From contig WANT01000047.1 in NCBI GenBank assembly GCA_015521685.1, positions 1 to 64,000 of the forward strand: DNA of 64,000 nucleotides. Direction: 5' to 3'. Every line of letters starts with the position of its first letter. The first letter of the stretch is position 1. A program made the translations under genes and the position numbers. Positions 9,259-18,240 of this stretch are shown in pieces. Source of the DNA: Aeropyrum sp. (GTDB lineage Archaea > Thermoproteota > Thermoprotei_A > Sulfolobales > Acidilobaceae). The notes beneath the pieces were generated by a model. It ran no database searches. It saw nothing but the letters and a program-made list of their open reading frames with translations, and was not told the DNA's origin.

Positions 9259-9734
9259 TGGTAGTGGATCGTATCATAGTGAGGAGGGCTGAGGTTCGTG
9301 ATGCCGAGAGCGTTGTGGACATGATAGTAAGGCTCAAAATATTCAATGAAGAGCTTAGTGGTATGTTTAGGACAGTGCAGGATGTTAGGGAGAGGGCTAG
9401 AGAGTACTTCATGTCGAGTCTGGATGGCGATGGTAAGATATTGTTAGTGGCTGACGCGGGCGGCGAGGTAGCTGGATTCATTAGGGTAGAGCTAGTCGAC
9501 AGGATATTCTACGAGCCACGCGTTAAAGCCCTAATTACAGATATATATGTGAGGCCTAGCTATAGAAGGAGCTCTGTGGGCCATATATTGATTGAGGCCG
9601 CTACCCGCGAGGCCAGAAGGATGGGTGCTGGCATGATTTCTGCGATATATCCGATCAAGAACTATGTAGCCAGCGAGTTTTATAGGAAGATGGGGTTTGA
9701 GGAATTGCAGGTAGAGGTATTCAAGGAGTTATAG
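9258..9734 (+). CDS. GNAT-family N-acetyltransferase, second of a tandem pair
   Basis: Single GNAT domain of about 158 residues. Motif A: ALITDIYVRPSYRRSSVGHILI; C-terminal motif NYVASEFYRKMGFEE. The ATG at 9258 uses the last base of the preceding stop (TGATG), a translational-coupling arrangement; a GTG three bases earlier is less likely. Motif A reads RRSSVG where the first copy has RGLGLG, so the pyrophosphate loop is more diverged and the substrate may differ. The partner gene suggests possible heterodimer formation, which is inference. Confidence 0.83.
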   Translation: MVVDRIIVRRAEVRDAESVVDMIVRLKIFNEELSGMFRTVQDVRERAREYFMSSLDGDGKILLVADAGGEVAGFIRVELVDRIFYEPRVKALITDIYVRPSYRRSSVGHILIEAATREARRMGAGMISAIYPIKNYVASEFYRKMGFEELQVEVFKEL

Positions 9735-9771
9735 TGAGAGCAAAGCGAACTACGATTGCAGCCCAGCACCT

Positions 9772-10878
9772 CTAGTACCAGGATACTTTGCTTGAATGGA
9801 ATGCCCTAATCAGGCCAGAGACGATTAGCCCGGCTCCTAGGATTGCCAGAGCTGGTATTGATGGATTGACTCCGAGAGTTATTGTGGATGCGAATACTAC
9901 GAGGATAGAGGTAACTGTCCAGAAGACGGAGGATACGCTGGCTATTCTCACTTTCTTCGGAGCTCTATCCAGAACGTAAGTAACTAGGGCTAGGACAGAC
10001 CAGCCATAAGCCATACCTATTAGAGACAGGTCTAGCCACGGGAGCCCCGAGTCCAGTCCTATATACAGAGCAGTCGCTAGTAAGGCTGCTGTTGAGGCTG
10101 CTAGAGTCGAATCTATACTTGCTGCAAGTGTAACTCCTATAGCATATCCCAGGCTGTATACTAGTGGTGTTAGCTCGCCTAGAGCGGTGCTAGCCTCCTG
10201 CATTGCAGAAATTTTAAGTGACGCCATAACTCCAACGGCAGAAGAGAGCCTAACCACTTCGTCCAGCCTGAGTCCCTCAGCCCTGCCCTGGAGAGCGCTT
10301 TTCAGAGTAGTGGCGAAGTTGTCGAGTACTTTGAGGGAGGAGAATGGTATGGGGACGTTGGTCACATTCTTGGATGACGCTATTGCTGCTAGGAGTATTG
10401 CTGCTGCTATTGGTACTATTGATCCCGTCATGAGTGCTAGAAGAACTAGAGTTGATGACCCTACCACGCTGACTACGTAGTACTCTGCCAGAGTCTTCTT
10501 CCAATGCACATAGTCTACCTGATTGTAGATTGTTGTTGAGAGTGCAAACCCCGACATACCTATTAAGAGAGATATAGCTATGAGCTCGGCTATACTAGCA
10601 CCCCCGGCCAGAGAGCCGAAGGGCTGGACTATTACCAGCACCCCACCTATGATCCCTGCTGCCAAGAGGATTAGCCTTCTACCGTGGGCACTCCTAAATC
10701 TGGAACTAGCGATGACTAGCCCCCAATAGGAGCCTATGGTGGTTACAGCTGTCATGACTATCTTGGCTATCAGCATATGGCCAGGTATCATGCTATCGAG
10801 TAGCTTTACGGCGTTTGACTCCGAAATGGTGAGGGCTGCCGTGAGAGCAGCCATGAGCAGGCCGAACTCTATCCTCAT
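9772..10878 (-). CDS. Multi-pass membrane protein, MFS-like
   Basis: 368 residues, almost entirely hydrophobic, with about 10-12 predicted membrane helices separated by short loops. A basic loop (SSRFRSAHGRRLIL) after the second helix resembles the loop 2-3 basic motif of major facilitator transporters, and a longer soluble loop occurs near residues 175-205. Substrate unknown. It is shorter than a typical 400-residue MFS carrier. Convergent with the GNAT genes; ATG start at 10878. Confidence 0.6.
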   Translation of the reverse strand: MRIEFGLLMAALTAALTISESNAVKLLDSMIPGHMLIAKIVMTAVTTIGSYWGLVIASSRFRSAHGRRLILLAAGIIGGVLVIVQPFGSLAGGASIAELIAISLLIGMSGFALSTTIYNQVDYVHWKKTLAEYYVVSVVGSSTLVLLALMTGSIVPIAAAILLAAIASSKNVTNVPIPFSSLKVLDNFATTLKSALQGRAEGLRLDEVVRLSSAVGVMASLKISAMQEASTALGELTPLVYSLGYAIGVTLAASIDSTLAASTAALLATALYIGLDSGLPWLDLSLIGMAYGWSVLALVTYVLDRAPKKVRIASVSSVFWTVTSILVVFASTITLGVNPSIPALAILGAGLIVSGLIRAFHSSKVSWY

Positions 10879-10999
10879 CTTACTTGGCTCCCAGAGATGC
10901 TAGGGAGTCGAGGGAAATATGGGGTTAGGGGCGTATCGACGGGGATTCAACTATTAAGCCTTGCCAGTGTTATCAACCGGGTTTTAGGCGGGCTCGACT

Positions 11000-11503
11000 C
11001 TATAGCTCTCTAAGCCTCTCTCTCCTATCTATCTCGCTCCGCAAGCTGTAGATGACCGATATGTAGCTGGGGGCGAGTTTGACTATGTCTGTCTTGGATA
11101 GCATCCCTACTGGTTTCTGGCTGTCGGGATCTAGTACTGGCAGGTGACCTATGTTGTGTGATCCCATGATTTCGGCGGCTTTCTCTACAGCGTCATCTGT
11201 GTAGACGAAGTATGGATTCTTGGTCATTATATCCCCAATCCTCACGGTGTCGGGATCCAGCCCCCTCGCAACAACCTCACGTATAATGTCTGTCTTGGTC
11301 ACTATACCTAGGAGCGTGTTCCTCTCATTAACGATTATGAGGCTACCCACCTTGTTATCAAGCATCTTCTTTGCGGCTTCCCTCACGCTGATTATGGGAA
11401 GTGCAGTTACTGGCGGCGAATTCATAACGTCTCTAACCTGGAGGTCGCTGTATTCCCCTGACAACCGCCTTACACCCCTTCTGCAAATATAGCAAGACTC
11501 CAA
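11000..11503 (-). CDS. Paired CBS-domain protein with an N-terminal CxxC
   Basis: Two CBS motifs in tandem form one Bateman module: V.DVMNSPPVTALP..SVREAAKKM (about residues 24-80) and IGDIMTKNPYFVYTDDAVEKAAEIM (about 88-150). Such modules bind adenine nucleotides or S-adenosylmethionine and usually act as energy or metabolite sensors. The N-terminus (MESCYICRRG) adds a lone CxxC that could bind metal or form a disulfide. TTG start at 11503; ATG downstream would remove the CxxC. Single gene, no effector domain attached. Confidence 0.85.
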   Translation of the reverse strand: MESCYICRRGVRRLSGEYSDLQVRDVMNSPPVTALPIISVREAAKKMLDNKVGSLIIVNERNTLLGIVTKTDIIREVVARGLDPDTVRIGDIMTKNPYFVYTDDAVEKAAEIMGSHNIGHLPVLDPDSQKPVGMLSKTDIVKLAPSYISVIYSLRSEIDRRERLREL

Positions 11504-11547
11504 GAATCTAAAGGGCTGAAACTAGAGTTATATGTAGCATTATAAAG

Positions 11548-12246
11548 CTAGTCAACCCACTCAGCCCCCTTCTCAGCTAGTTCCTCGAGTAGCCTGCTCG
11601 CAGCCCTCCTGTCTAGGCACGAGGTGCTCGTACAGAGAAAGTCCGCATCTATTCTCGCTATCTTCTCTACTGACGACTGCCAGAGCTTCTCGTCGCTATC
11701 CCACCTCCTACTTAGTCGTCCAAGAGCATCAGCTACGGCTATGACAGTAGCGTCAGGAGCATCTATGAATAGGCTTATACTGCCAGGCGTGTGCCCGGGC
11801 GTGAACATTACGTTTATCTTGCTTGTGCATCCAGGAAGCGGGCCCTCGCGACGGATCTCTACTCCAACGGGCACGGGGCGGAATGGCAAGCCGTACTCGT
11901 TAGCAGCGGTCTTTACAGGATCTCCTGTCTCGATCCATCTAGAGTCGGGATTCCTAGCTGCAATGGTGGTATTATGGCTATCATGGAGCCAATATGAGCC
12001 GCCACTGCTGGGTAGGTGTGCATGGCTTATGATAGCGTAATCTATTTTCCAGGGTTTTATGCCGATCTCTGCCAGGGATGATGATAGTGTTAATATAGAC
12101 TCTGGAGCTCCACTCCCTGTATCGTAGAGTACTATACAATCTTCGATGGAAGCCCCTAGAGTCAGGGAGTCGGGCCAGGGAGTGAGTCCAGGATATAGTA
12201 GGATCCACACCCCCTTTGCTAGCTTTATAACAGTCGACTCGGGCAC
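11548..12246 (-). CDS. Metallo-beta-lactamase-fold protein with degenerate metal site
   Basis: The overall MBL pattern is intact: DTGSG near residue 43, ISHAH near 74, FTPGHTPGSISLF near 149 and VADALGRL near 170. The family's HxHxDH motif reads HAHLPS, so the Asp and third His are missing, and the final His region reads TSTSCLDR. Only some ligands remain, so it may bind one metal, bind a substrate without hydrolysis, or be inactive. 232 residues. Start at 12246. Compare the intact MBL enzyme at 40644-41702. Confidence 0.75.
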   Translation of the reverse strand: MPESTVIKLAKGVWILLYPGLTPWPDSLTLGASIEDCIVLYDTGSGAPESILTLSSSLAEIGIKPWKIDYAIISHAHLPSSGGSYWLHDSHNTTIAARNPDSRWIETGDPVKTAANEYGLPFRPVPVGVEIRREGPLPGCTSKINVMFTPGHTPGSISLFIDAPDATVIAVADALGRLSRRWDSDEKLWQSSVEKIARIDADFLCTSTSCLDRRAASRLLEELAEKGAEWVD

Positions 12247-12347
12247 ACCCTTATTTACTCCTGCATACTGAATGTCGATAATTATTGTTGATTGTTGAAT
12301 ACCAACCTAAAGATGTTTAGAGTAGCTAGTTGTATTGGGGTAGGGCT

Positions 12348-12776
12348 TTATATCTCCTCCATCCCTGTCTCGAACTTCCTTATGATAACTCTGAATACGA
12401 CGTCGAGAACCTCAAGCTTCCTCCTTATCTCTTCGTGGTCAACGTCAGACCTAGAGAAATCAGCGATTATAGTACACCCTCCCTCCTCGCCCCTAATAAT
12501 GCTGGTACACTTGCTGGCGACTATGTCAACTCCATGCTTGGCTAGCGTGTCTGCCACTGCGGCTAGAGCTCCTGGCCTATCCTTGAGGGTGACATCTATC
12601 TCGTAGATTGATTCTGACTTGGTGGTGATTGGCGTGGCTATAATCTCCCTCCTGTCAACGTCACCAATTAGTAGCATCATCATGCCGGTTTCGATGCCCA
12701 GAGCGTTCCTAATTGATAGTGGTATTGTTATCCTTCCCTTCGAGTCTACCTTAACTAGAGCTGTCAGCCTCTTCAT
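12348..12776 (-). CDS. AbrB-like DNA-binding domain fused to an ACT domain
   Basis: Residues 1-45 (KVDSKGRITIPLSIRNALGIETG) are a SpoVT/AbrB swapped-hairpin DNA-binding domain. Residues 55-140 (YEIDVTLKDRPGALAAVADTLAKHGVDIVA..) are an ACT domain, which usually binds an amino acid. The architecture suggests a ligand-responsive transcription regulator. The start is ATG 12776, because GGGGAGAG lies 6 nt upstream; a GTG at 12803 would add nine residues. Position next to ileS and a short unknown gene gives no firm target. Confidence 0.85.
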   Translation of the reverse strand: MKRLTALVKVDSKGRITIPLSIRNALGIETGMMMLLIGDVDRREIIATPITTKSESIYEIDVTLKDRPGALAAVADTLAKHGVDIVASKCTSIIRGEEGGCTIIADFSRSDVDHEEIRRKLEVLDVVFRVIIRKFETGMEEI

Positions 12777-13056
12777 GAATACTCTCCCCTGGTTAGCCCA
12801 CACATTTATTTTACACCCTTCAACGATATTAATAGTTCAATTATTGCACAGTGGAAAGGGATCTCCATCTCTCACAGGGTTGCCTAGAGTTTAATAATAG
12901 GAAGCTGGCAACCAAAAGGCTTGTATTAAGGTCTAGCAGAGGACTAGTCATGTTACTTAGACATGTCGGGCCGAGACATTCTAGTAGGTGGATTAGGTTT
13001 AAAGGGATCTTTCGACGGGATTTTTAGATCTCTAGGCTTCCAATCCTTGAGGGTGG
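12777..13056. other. Divergent intergenic region, 280 bp
   Basis: Lies between the AbrB-ACT regulator (minus) and the plus-strand 87-residue gene. It contains A/T-rich stretches suitable for promoters on both strands (AAAATAAAT on the minus strand 20-40 bp before the regulator; TTTAATAATA near 12890 on the plus strand) and a small CATGT/ACATG hairpin near 12967. No open frame or RNA motif was recognised. Confidence 0.4.
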
Positions 13057-13320
13057 GTGGAGGCTGTGACCGCGGGTATTAAGCTCTACAGGATCTATTA
13101 CAACACCTATAGTGACGAGGTGCATCGCCGAGTAGTTGAGGAGCTCTCAAGGAGGTTTGGAGCTGAGGTTAGGCATCGAAGTTCTGAGGTACTCGGTGAG
13201 TTCAGGTTCGTCGAGCTAGTCCTGCCCGAGGAGGGTAGGGAGGCTGAGATAGCAGAGGTAGTGAAGTCTGTTGGGGAGGTTTTCGGGGTTAAGGTCGAGT
13301 GGATTGATACGACGAAATAG
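13057..13320 (+). CDS. Small hypothetical protein (87 aa)
   Basis: Not recognised. GTG 13057 or GTG 13066 could be the start; GGGTGGAGG lies directly before the second. The sequence predicts a compact alpha/beta fold with an N-terminal strand (IKLYRIYY), a long helix ([16 protein letters not shown]), strands (FRFVELVLP) and a final helix plus strand (VEWIDT). It sits 45 bp before ileS on the same strand and may share its transcript. Confidence 0.55.
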   Translation: MEAVTAGIKLYRIYYNTYSDEVHRRVVEELSRRFGAEVRHRSSEVLGEFRFVELVLPEEGREAEIAEVVKSVGEVFGVKVEWIDTTK

Positions 13321-13364
13321 GGTTAAGAAGAAGCTGTAATCGTATTATAAGAGGGTGTTTCAAG

Positions 13365-16300
13365 ATGGGTAGGGTCCCTAGGATAATCAGTAGTGAGAGA
13401 TACGATCAGTTCGGGCTTGAAGAGTACGTTAAGAAATACTGGTCTGAGAGGAATGTTTATGGCAAGGTCAAGAATAAGTCGTCGAAGAGCCCTAGGAAAT
13501 TCTATTTCCTCGACGGCCCTCCATACGCCTCGGCCAAATCAATACACGTGGGGACTGCGTGGAACAAGATAGTGAAAGACGTTGTCTTAAGGTATCATAG
13601 AATGGCTGGCTATAATGTTTGGGATAAACCTGGTTATGACACACACGGTCTACCAATAGAGGTGAAGATCGAGCAGCAGCTCGGCATAAAGGTAAAGAGG
13701 GAGATCGAGGAGAGGGTTGGAGTCGAGAGGTTCATAGAGGAGTGCAAGGCGTTTGTAGACGAGAATATGGAGGCCATGACGAGGCAGTTCAAGGAGATAG
13801 GTGTTTTTATGGATTGGGAGGAGCCCTATGTGACATATACAGATGACTACATAGAGTCGGGCTGGTGGCTCATAAAGAGGGCGTGGGAGCAGGGCCTCCT
13901 ATACAAAGGCTACAGAGTGCTCCACTGGTGTCCTAGGTGTGAGACAACCCTAGCAGACTATGAAGTGTCGGAATACAAGGAGCTCGAGGATCCATCGATA
14001 TACGTGAAGTTCGGGGTTGAGGGTAGAGACTCGGAGTACCTACTAGTTTGGACTACGACTCCATGGACCCTCCCTGCAAACGCATTCGTAATGGCCCACC
14101 CTGAGCTAACCTATGTTAAGGTCCGTGTGGGTGGCGAGACTTACATACTCGCTAAGGCTCGTTTAGAGAGCGTTATGAGGGAGGCTGGTATAGAGGACTA
14201 TGAGGTCCTAGCCGAATTCCCCGGGAGAGAGCTCGAGGGTTTGAGGTATAGGCACCCGCTTGAGGACCTTGTGGATGCCCAGAAGGAACTGGCAAAGTGG
14301 CACATGGTTGTAATGGCTCCTGAGGCTGTCACACCCCATGAAGGAACTGGCTTAGTCCACTCGGCTCCAGGACATGGTACAGTGGACTATGATGTGGCTC
14401 AGAGGATAGGCGTTCCTGTAGTCTCGCTGGTGGATGAGCACGGGAGGATGACGGACGGGGCGGGTAAGTATAGGGGACTGTATTTCAGGAGAGAGGCTAA
14501 CGAGGCAATCATAAGCGACCTGTCGAGCAGGGGTGCTCTCCTTCACAACTCGAAAATAATACACAGGTACCCGGTCTGCTGGAGGTGTAAGACTCCACTG
14601 CTCCTAAGGGCAACTAGCCAGTGGTTCATAAGGGTGACTAGCCTTAAGGAGAGTTTGCTCAGGGAAGCTGAGAGGGTGGAGTGGCAGCCAGGCTGGGCGA
14701 AGACTAGGTTCGTCAACATGCTTAGAGAGCTCAGGGACTGGGTGATTAGTAGGCAGAGATATTGGGGTATACCTCTGCCCGTGTGGCAGTGCGGTTCATG
14801 CGGGTACGAACATGTCGTTGGCGATGTTGAGGAGATCGTGAAGATGGGGGGTGAAAGGCCGGAAAATCTTCACAGGCCATGGGTGGATAGAGTTAGGCTT
14901 AGGTGTCCGAAGTGTGGAGGAGATATGTCTAGAGTGCCTGACGTTCTCGACGTGTGGTTCGACAGCGGTGTATCTTTCTATGCTAGCCTAGGCTACCCCA
15001 AGAAGAGGGAGCTGTGGGAGACGTTGAAGCCAGTGGACTTCATAGTAGAGGGCCACGACCAGATCAGGGGGTGGTTCTTCAGCCTGCTAAGGAGTGGTGT
15101 TATAGGGTTCAACCGGACGCCCTACAGGAGGGTTTTGGTCCACGGCTTTGCACTCGACGAGCAGGGCCGCGAGATGCACAAAAGTCTAGGCAACTACGTT
15201 GACTTCGACGACCTGATATCTAAGGTGCCTCGAGATGTAGTCAGGTTCTGGGTTCTCCAAAACACTGTGTGGGAGGACCTGAGATTCAGCTGGAAGGGCC
15301 TCGAGCTAATGAGGAGGGACTTTAACATAATCTGGAATGTCTTCTCGTTTGCTAGCACCTACATGGGGTTGGATGGGTTCGATCCAACTGAGAACAATGT
15401 AGAAAGTCTCAGGGATAGCCTAGAGATTGAGGATAGATGGCTTTTGTCGAGGCTCGCCGGACTCAAGAAGATATACCACGAGTCGATGGCCGAGCTGAAA
15501 CCCCACGAAGCTGCTAGAGCGCTTAGAAGGTTCATAATAGAGGATGTGAGCCACTGGTACCTAAGAATTATTAGGAGGAGGGTTTGGGAGGACGCCGACA
15601 CGCCATCCAAACGGGCAGCCTACGCCACTCTATACAAGGCTTTATGGGAGTGGCTGCTAATGGCAGCTCCACTAATCCCATTCACCTCCGAGTACTTGTA
15701 CGTGAAGATGTTCAAGGAGGCTGGAAGCCACAGTGAGGAATCGATACACCTCCACGATATCCCGGCTAGGGAAGATGATGTTATAGATTCTAGGCTAGAG
15801 GAGGACATGGAGAGGGCTAAGATGGTGGTTGAGGCAGTCCTGTCAGCCAGAAACGAGGCTGGTCTAAAGCTTAGAAGACCTATACGGAGGGTCGTTGTGG
15901 TGCCTTCGGCAGCTGGTGTCGAGGAAGCTATAAAGAGTATGGAGGAGATTATCAAGCTTATGGCAAACGCGAAGGAGATAGAGATAACTGATGTATCATC
16001 GCTGGAGGCCACGCGTATCTATAGAGTGGAACCGGTGTATAGCTCGCTGGGCCCCAAGTTTAAAGGGCTTATGCCAAAGGTACTCAAACTGCTCGAGGAG
16101 AAGTCGGAGGAGATAGGGAGGGCTATATCTGAGAAGGGCGTGTACGAGGGGAATGTTGACGGTGAACAAGTCGTCCTTACTATAGAGGATGTTAAGCTGA
16201 GGGCGGAGTACCCCGAGTGGCTTAGGGTGAAGGCAACGCCTCTAGGGCTAGTTGCGATAGATACGAGGCTCTCCAAGAGCGAAGTGTTCGAGGGCATAGC

Positions 16301-16556
16301 TAGAGACATAGTTAGGAGGATTCAGGCTATGAGAAAGGACGCTGGCTACAACGTTGAAGACTATATTGTAGCCTGGATAAAAGGGGAAGGAGAGATACTA
16401 GAGGCGGTAGCCTCTATGAAGGATTACATACAGAGAGAAACAAGGGCAAAAGAGCTATTCCTCGAGGAGCCTCCAGCTGGGGAGGCCGAGGTGCTAAGGG
16501 AGTGGGATATAGACGGGGACAGGGTGTTAATAGGGCTAAAGAGGTATACAGGGTAG
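13365..16556 (+). CDS. ileS: Isoleucyl-tRNA synthetase
   Basis: Class I synthetase that charges tRNA-Ile and edits valine. 1063 residues, normal for the archaeal/eukaryotic type. HIGH-equivalent motif IHVGT at residues 60-64 in [22 protein letters not shown]-equivalent MHKSL at 604-608. Cys pairs CPRC, CGSC and CPKC provide zinc-binding knuckles, and the editing (CP1) domain lies about 180-400. The catalytic loop reads EMHKSLGN rather than KMSKSLGN. ATG 13365 follows GAGGGTG. The 3' end overlaps the next gene by 55 bp. Confidence 0.97.
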   Translation: MGRVPRIISSERYDQFGLEEYVKKYWSERNVYGKVKNKSSKSPRKFYFLDGPPYASAKSIHVGTAWNKIVKDVVLRYHRMAGYNVWDKPGYDTHGLPIEVKIEQQLGIKVKREIEERVGVERFIEECKAFVDENMEAMTRQFKEIGVFMDWEEPYVTYTDDYIESGWWLIKRAWEQGLLYKGYRVLHWCPRCETTLADYEVSEYKELEDPSIYVKFGVEGRDSEYLLVWTTTPWTLPANAFVMAHPELTYVKVRVGGETYILAKARLESVMREAGIEDYEVLAEFPGRELEGLRYRHPLEDLVDAQKELAKWHMVVMAPEAVTPHEGTGLVHSAPGHGTVDYDVAQRIGVPVVSLVDEHGRMTDGAGKYRGLYFRREANEAIISDLSSRGALLHNSKIIHRYPVCWRCKTPLLLRATSQWFIRVTSLKESLLREAERVEWQPGWAKTRFVNMLRELRDWVISRQRYWGIPLPVWQCGSCGYEHVVGDVEEIVKMGGERPENLHRPWVDRVRLRCPKCGGDMSRVPDVLDVWFDSGVSFYASLGYPKKRELWETLKPVDFIVEGHDQIRGWFFSLLRSGVIGFNRTPYRRVLVHGFALDEQGREMHKSLGNYVDFDDLISKVPRDVVRFWVLQNTVWEDLRFSWKGLELMRRDFNIIWNVFSFASTYMGLDGFDPTENNVESLRDSLEIEDRWLLSRLAGLKKIYHESMAELKPHEAARALRRFIIEDVSHWYLRIIRRRVWEDADTPSKRAAYATLYKALWEWLLMAAPLIPFTSEYLYVKMFKEAGSHSEESIHLHDIPAREDDVIDSRLEEDMERAKMVVEAVLSARNEAGLKLRRPIRRVVVVPSAAGVEEAIKSMEEIIKLMANAKEIEITDVSSLEATRIYRVEPVYSSLGPKFKGLMPKVLKLLEEKSEEIGRAISEKGVYEGNVDGEQVVLTIEDVKLRAEYPEWLRVKATPLGLVAIDTRLSKSEVFEGIARDIVRRIQAMRKDAGYNVEDYIVAWIKGEGEILEAVASMKDYIQRETRAKELFLEEPPAGEAEVLREWDIDGDRVLIGLKRYTG

Positions 16557-17197
16557 CGCCAAGCAAGCTCAGGACCTACGTTTACTGCCCCAGGCTATAC
16601 TTCTTCGAAGCCCATATGGCGAGGCAAAGAACTCCAGTTGAGAGGCTAAAGATGCTGATAGGCAGAATATATCACTATCTAGCTGGCCTAGTTGATAGGA
16701 TTAAGGGGGAAACTGTAGAGGAGAGGTACGAGGCCCAGATAGGAGGATATACAATAGTGGGAAGACCAGACTCGTGGAGGAGGACGGGGGAGACTATTGT
16801 AGTAAAGGAGAGGAAGAGCGGGCGAGGACCTAGATCAGGGGTCTGGCTCTCAGATCTCTTGCAGGGCGTCGCCTACGCCATACTTTTGTCTAGAATCGAG
16901 AAGGTCAGGGAGGCGGTTGTCGAGGTAAAATACCTTTCTGGGGGAGGTGGTGCAGTTAGGGTTGACAGCGATCTCGTCTCAATGGCTCTCAGGTCTATTG
17001 AGGAAATGAGGCTTGTTGATGCAGGGGTAGTGCCCTACGCAAACCGCTCTCCAGGCAAGTGCGCTGCTTGCCGCTATCGAGATGTTTGTAGCTTTATGGA
17101 CGAGCTGGTCAAGCACCAGTTGGAGGATGGCGAGTTGTACGAGCCGGGAAGCTGGGTTAGGGAGGCGGGAAGCGTTTTCGACCGCCAAAAGCCTTAG
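16502..17197 (+). CDS. Stand-alone Cas4-like Fe-S nuclease (PD-(D/E)XK)
   Basis: 231 residues. YCPRLYFFE near residue 27 supplies the first cluster cysteine, and [12 protein letters not shown] near residue 182 supplies the C-terminal triad. Nuclease core: VGRPDSW (Asp), VVKERKSG (E-x-K) and LLQGVAYAI (QxxxY). This is the Cas4/RecB-type DNA exonuclease pattern. No CRISPR repeats or other cas genes occur here, so it belongs to the non-CRISPR Cas4 homologues. The only canonical start keeping the N-terminal region is GTG 16502, inside the ileS 3' end, preceded by GAGGTG. A MoxR-VWA pair follows. Confidence 0.85.
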   Translation: MGYRRGQGVNRAKEVYRVAPSKLRTYVYCPRLYFFEAHMARQRTPVERLKMLIGRIYHYLAGLVDRIKGETVEERYEAQIGGYTIVGRPDSWRRTGETIVVKERKSGRGPRSGVWLSDLLQGVAYAILLSRIEKVREAVVEVKYLSGGGGAVRVDSDLVSMALRSIEEMRLVDAGVVPYANRSPGKCAACRYRDVCSFMDELVKHQLEDGELYEPGSWVREAGSVFDRQKP

Positions 17198-17286
17198 GCT
17201 ATATACGGCTCTATTGACGCTAGTGATAATATCTATGGCGGTGAATACTGTTCTAGTTTCTGGTTTCTGATTAAGGATTGAGAGGG

Positions 17287-18240
17287 ATGTCAGGCTCTGA
17301 AAGGATCCAGGACGTTATCGAGCGTAAGGTGAGAGAGGCCTACGAGTCTGTTGTTCTAGAGAAGGCTAGAGGAAGGGTCAGGGACCCAGAGAGGGCCGTT
17401 AAGGTGTTAGAGAAGGACTTCAAGCTAGTTGTAGACAAAAGGCTTGTAACTCTGGTGTACGCGGCGTTTTTAAACGGGCGGCCAGTTCTCTTCGAGGGCC
17501 CGCCAGGAACTGGAAAGACAGAGATAGGTGAGGCGCTCCTAGAGCTATGGTCTGGAAAGAAGCCATTCATACTGCCCTGTAGCGAGTCCTACGACGAGTA
17601 CAAAGTGATAGGAGATTTCCACCCCCAGATGGCCATGAAGCACGGCTTCAACGAGGAGAGCTTCATTCCGAGGCCTCTTCTAGCAGCCCTAATACTCGAT
17701 ACAGGAGTGCTAGTGGACGAGGTAAGGCGCAGCAATGAAGAGTTCCAGAACCTGCTTCTAGATATTGTGGATAAGCGTAGGATCATAGTGCCCGAGATTA
17801 AGCGTGTCTTCAGAGCGAGGGGGACGGGCTTCCAGGTGGTAATGACTAGCAACCCTGAGGACATAGCTCAAAACGAGCTAAGCGACGCGTTCCTAAGGAG
17901 GGTTATCAGAGTGAGGTTCTCTTACCCGAGCCCCCATGTCGAGGAGAGGATTATTCGGCTGAAGCTTGACGAGAAGCCTTTGGTAGGTAGTGAAGTTATG
18001 GAGATAGTTATGAGGGTTGTTGACAAGCTGAGGTCCTCAACAATAAGCCATAAGCCAGGGACGGCGGAGGCCGTGTCCTGGGTGAGGCTGGCCCAGGCTA
18101 TCGCAAGGCTCAAGGGGAGGGAGAGGGTTACTATAGAGGATCTAGCTGAAGCCGCGGAATCTATCCTTGTGAAGCGGATTGATGATGAGGATGTTGTTGT
18201 AGAAGTGATGGGTGAGTACCTGAGTGCAAAGGCATTATGA
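17287..18240 (+). CDS. MoxR-family AAA+ ATPase
   Basis: AAA+ chaperone-type ATPase. Walker A GPPGTGKT at residues 71-78, Walker B VLVDEVRRSN (about 142-151), sensor region MTSNPED. The MoxR lid follows. ATG 17287 chosen; a TTG nine bases earlier is in frame. Its 3' end overlaps by 17 bp the start of a VWA-domain gene. MoxR ATPases typically load or activate metal-dependent or surface targets together with a VWA partner, so the two probably form one functional unit. Confidence 0.92.
   Translation: MSGSERIQDVIERKVREAYESVVLEKARGRVRDPERAVKVLEKDFKLVVDKRLVTLVYAAFLNGRPVLFEGPPGTGKTEIGEALLELWSGKKPFILPCSESYDEYKVIGDFHPQMAMKHGFNEESFIPRPLLAALILDTGVLVDEVRRSNEEFQNLLLDIVDKRRIIVPEIKRVFRARGTGFQVVMTSNPEDIAQNELSDAFLRRVIRVRFSYPSPHVEERIIRLKLDEKPLVGSEVMEIVMRVVDKLRSSTISHKPGTAEAVSWVRLAQAIARLKGRERVTIEDLAEAAESILVKRIDDEDVVVEVMGEYLSAKAL

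Noticed and set aside
17082-17270. Small membrane protein frame (LYTALLTLVIISMAVN) after the Cas4-like gene
   Set aside because: Mostly an out-of-frame shadow of the nuclease gene with no separate ribosome binding site.
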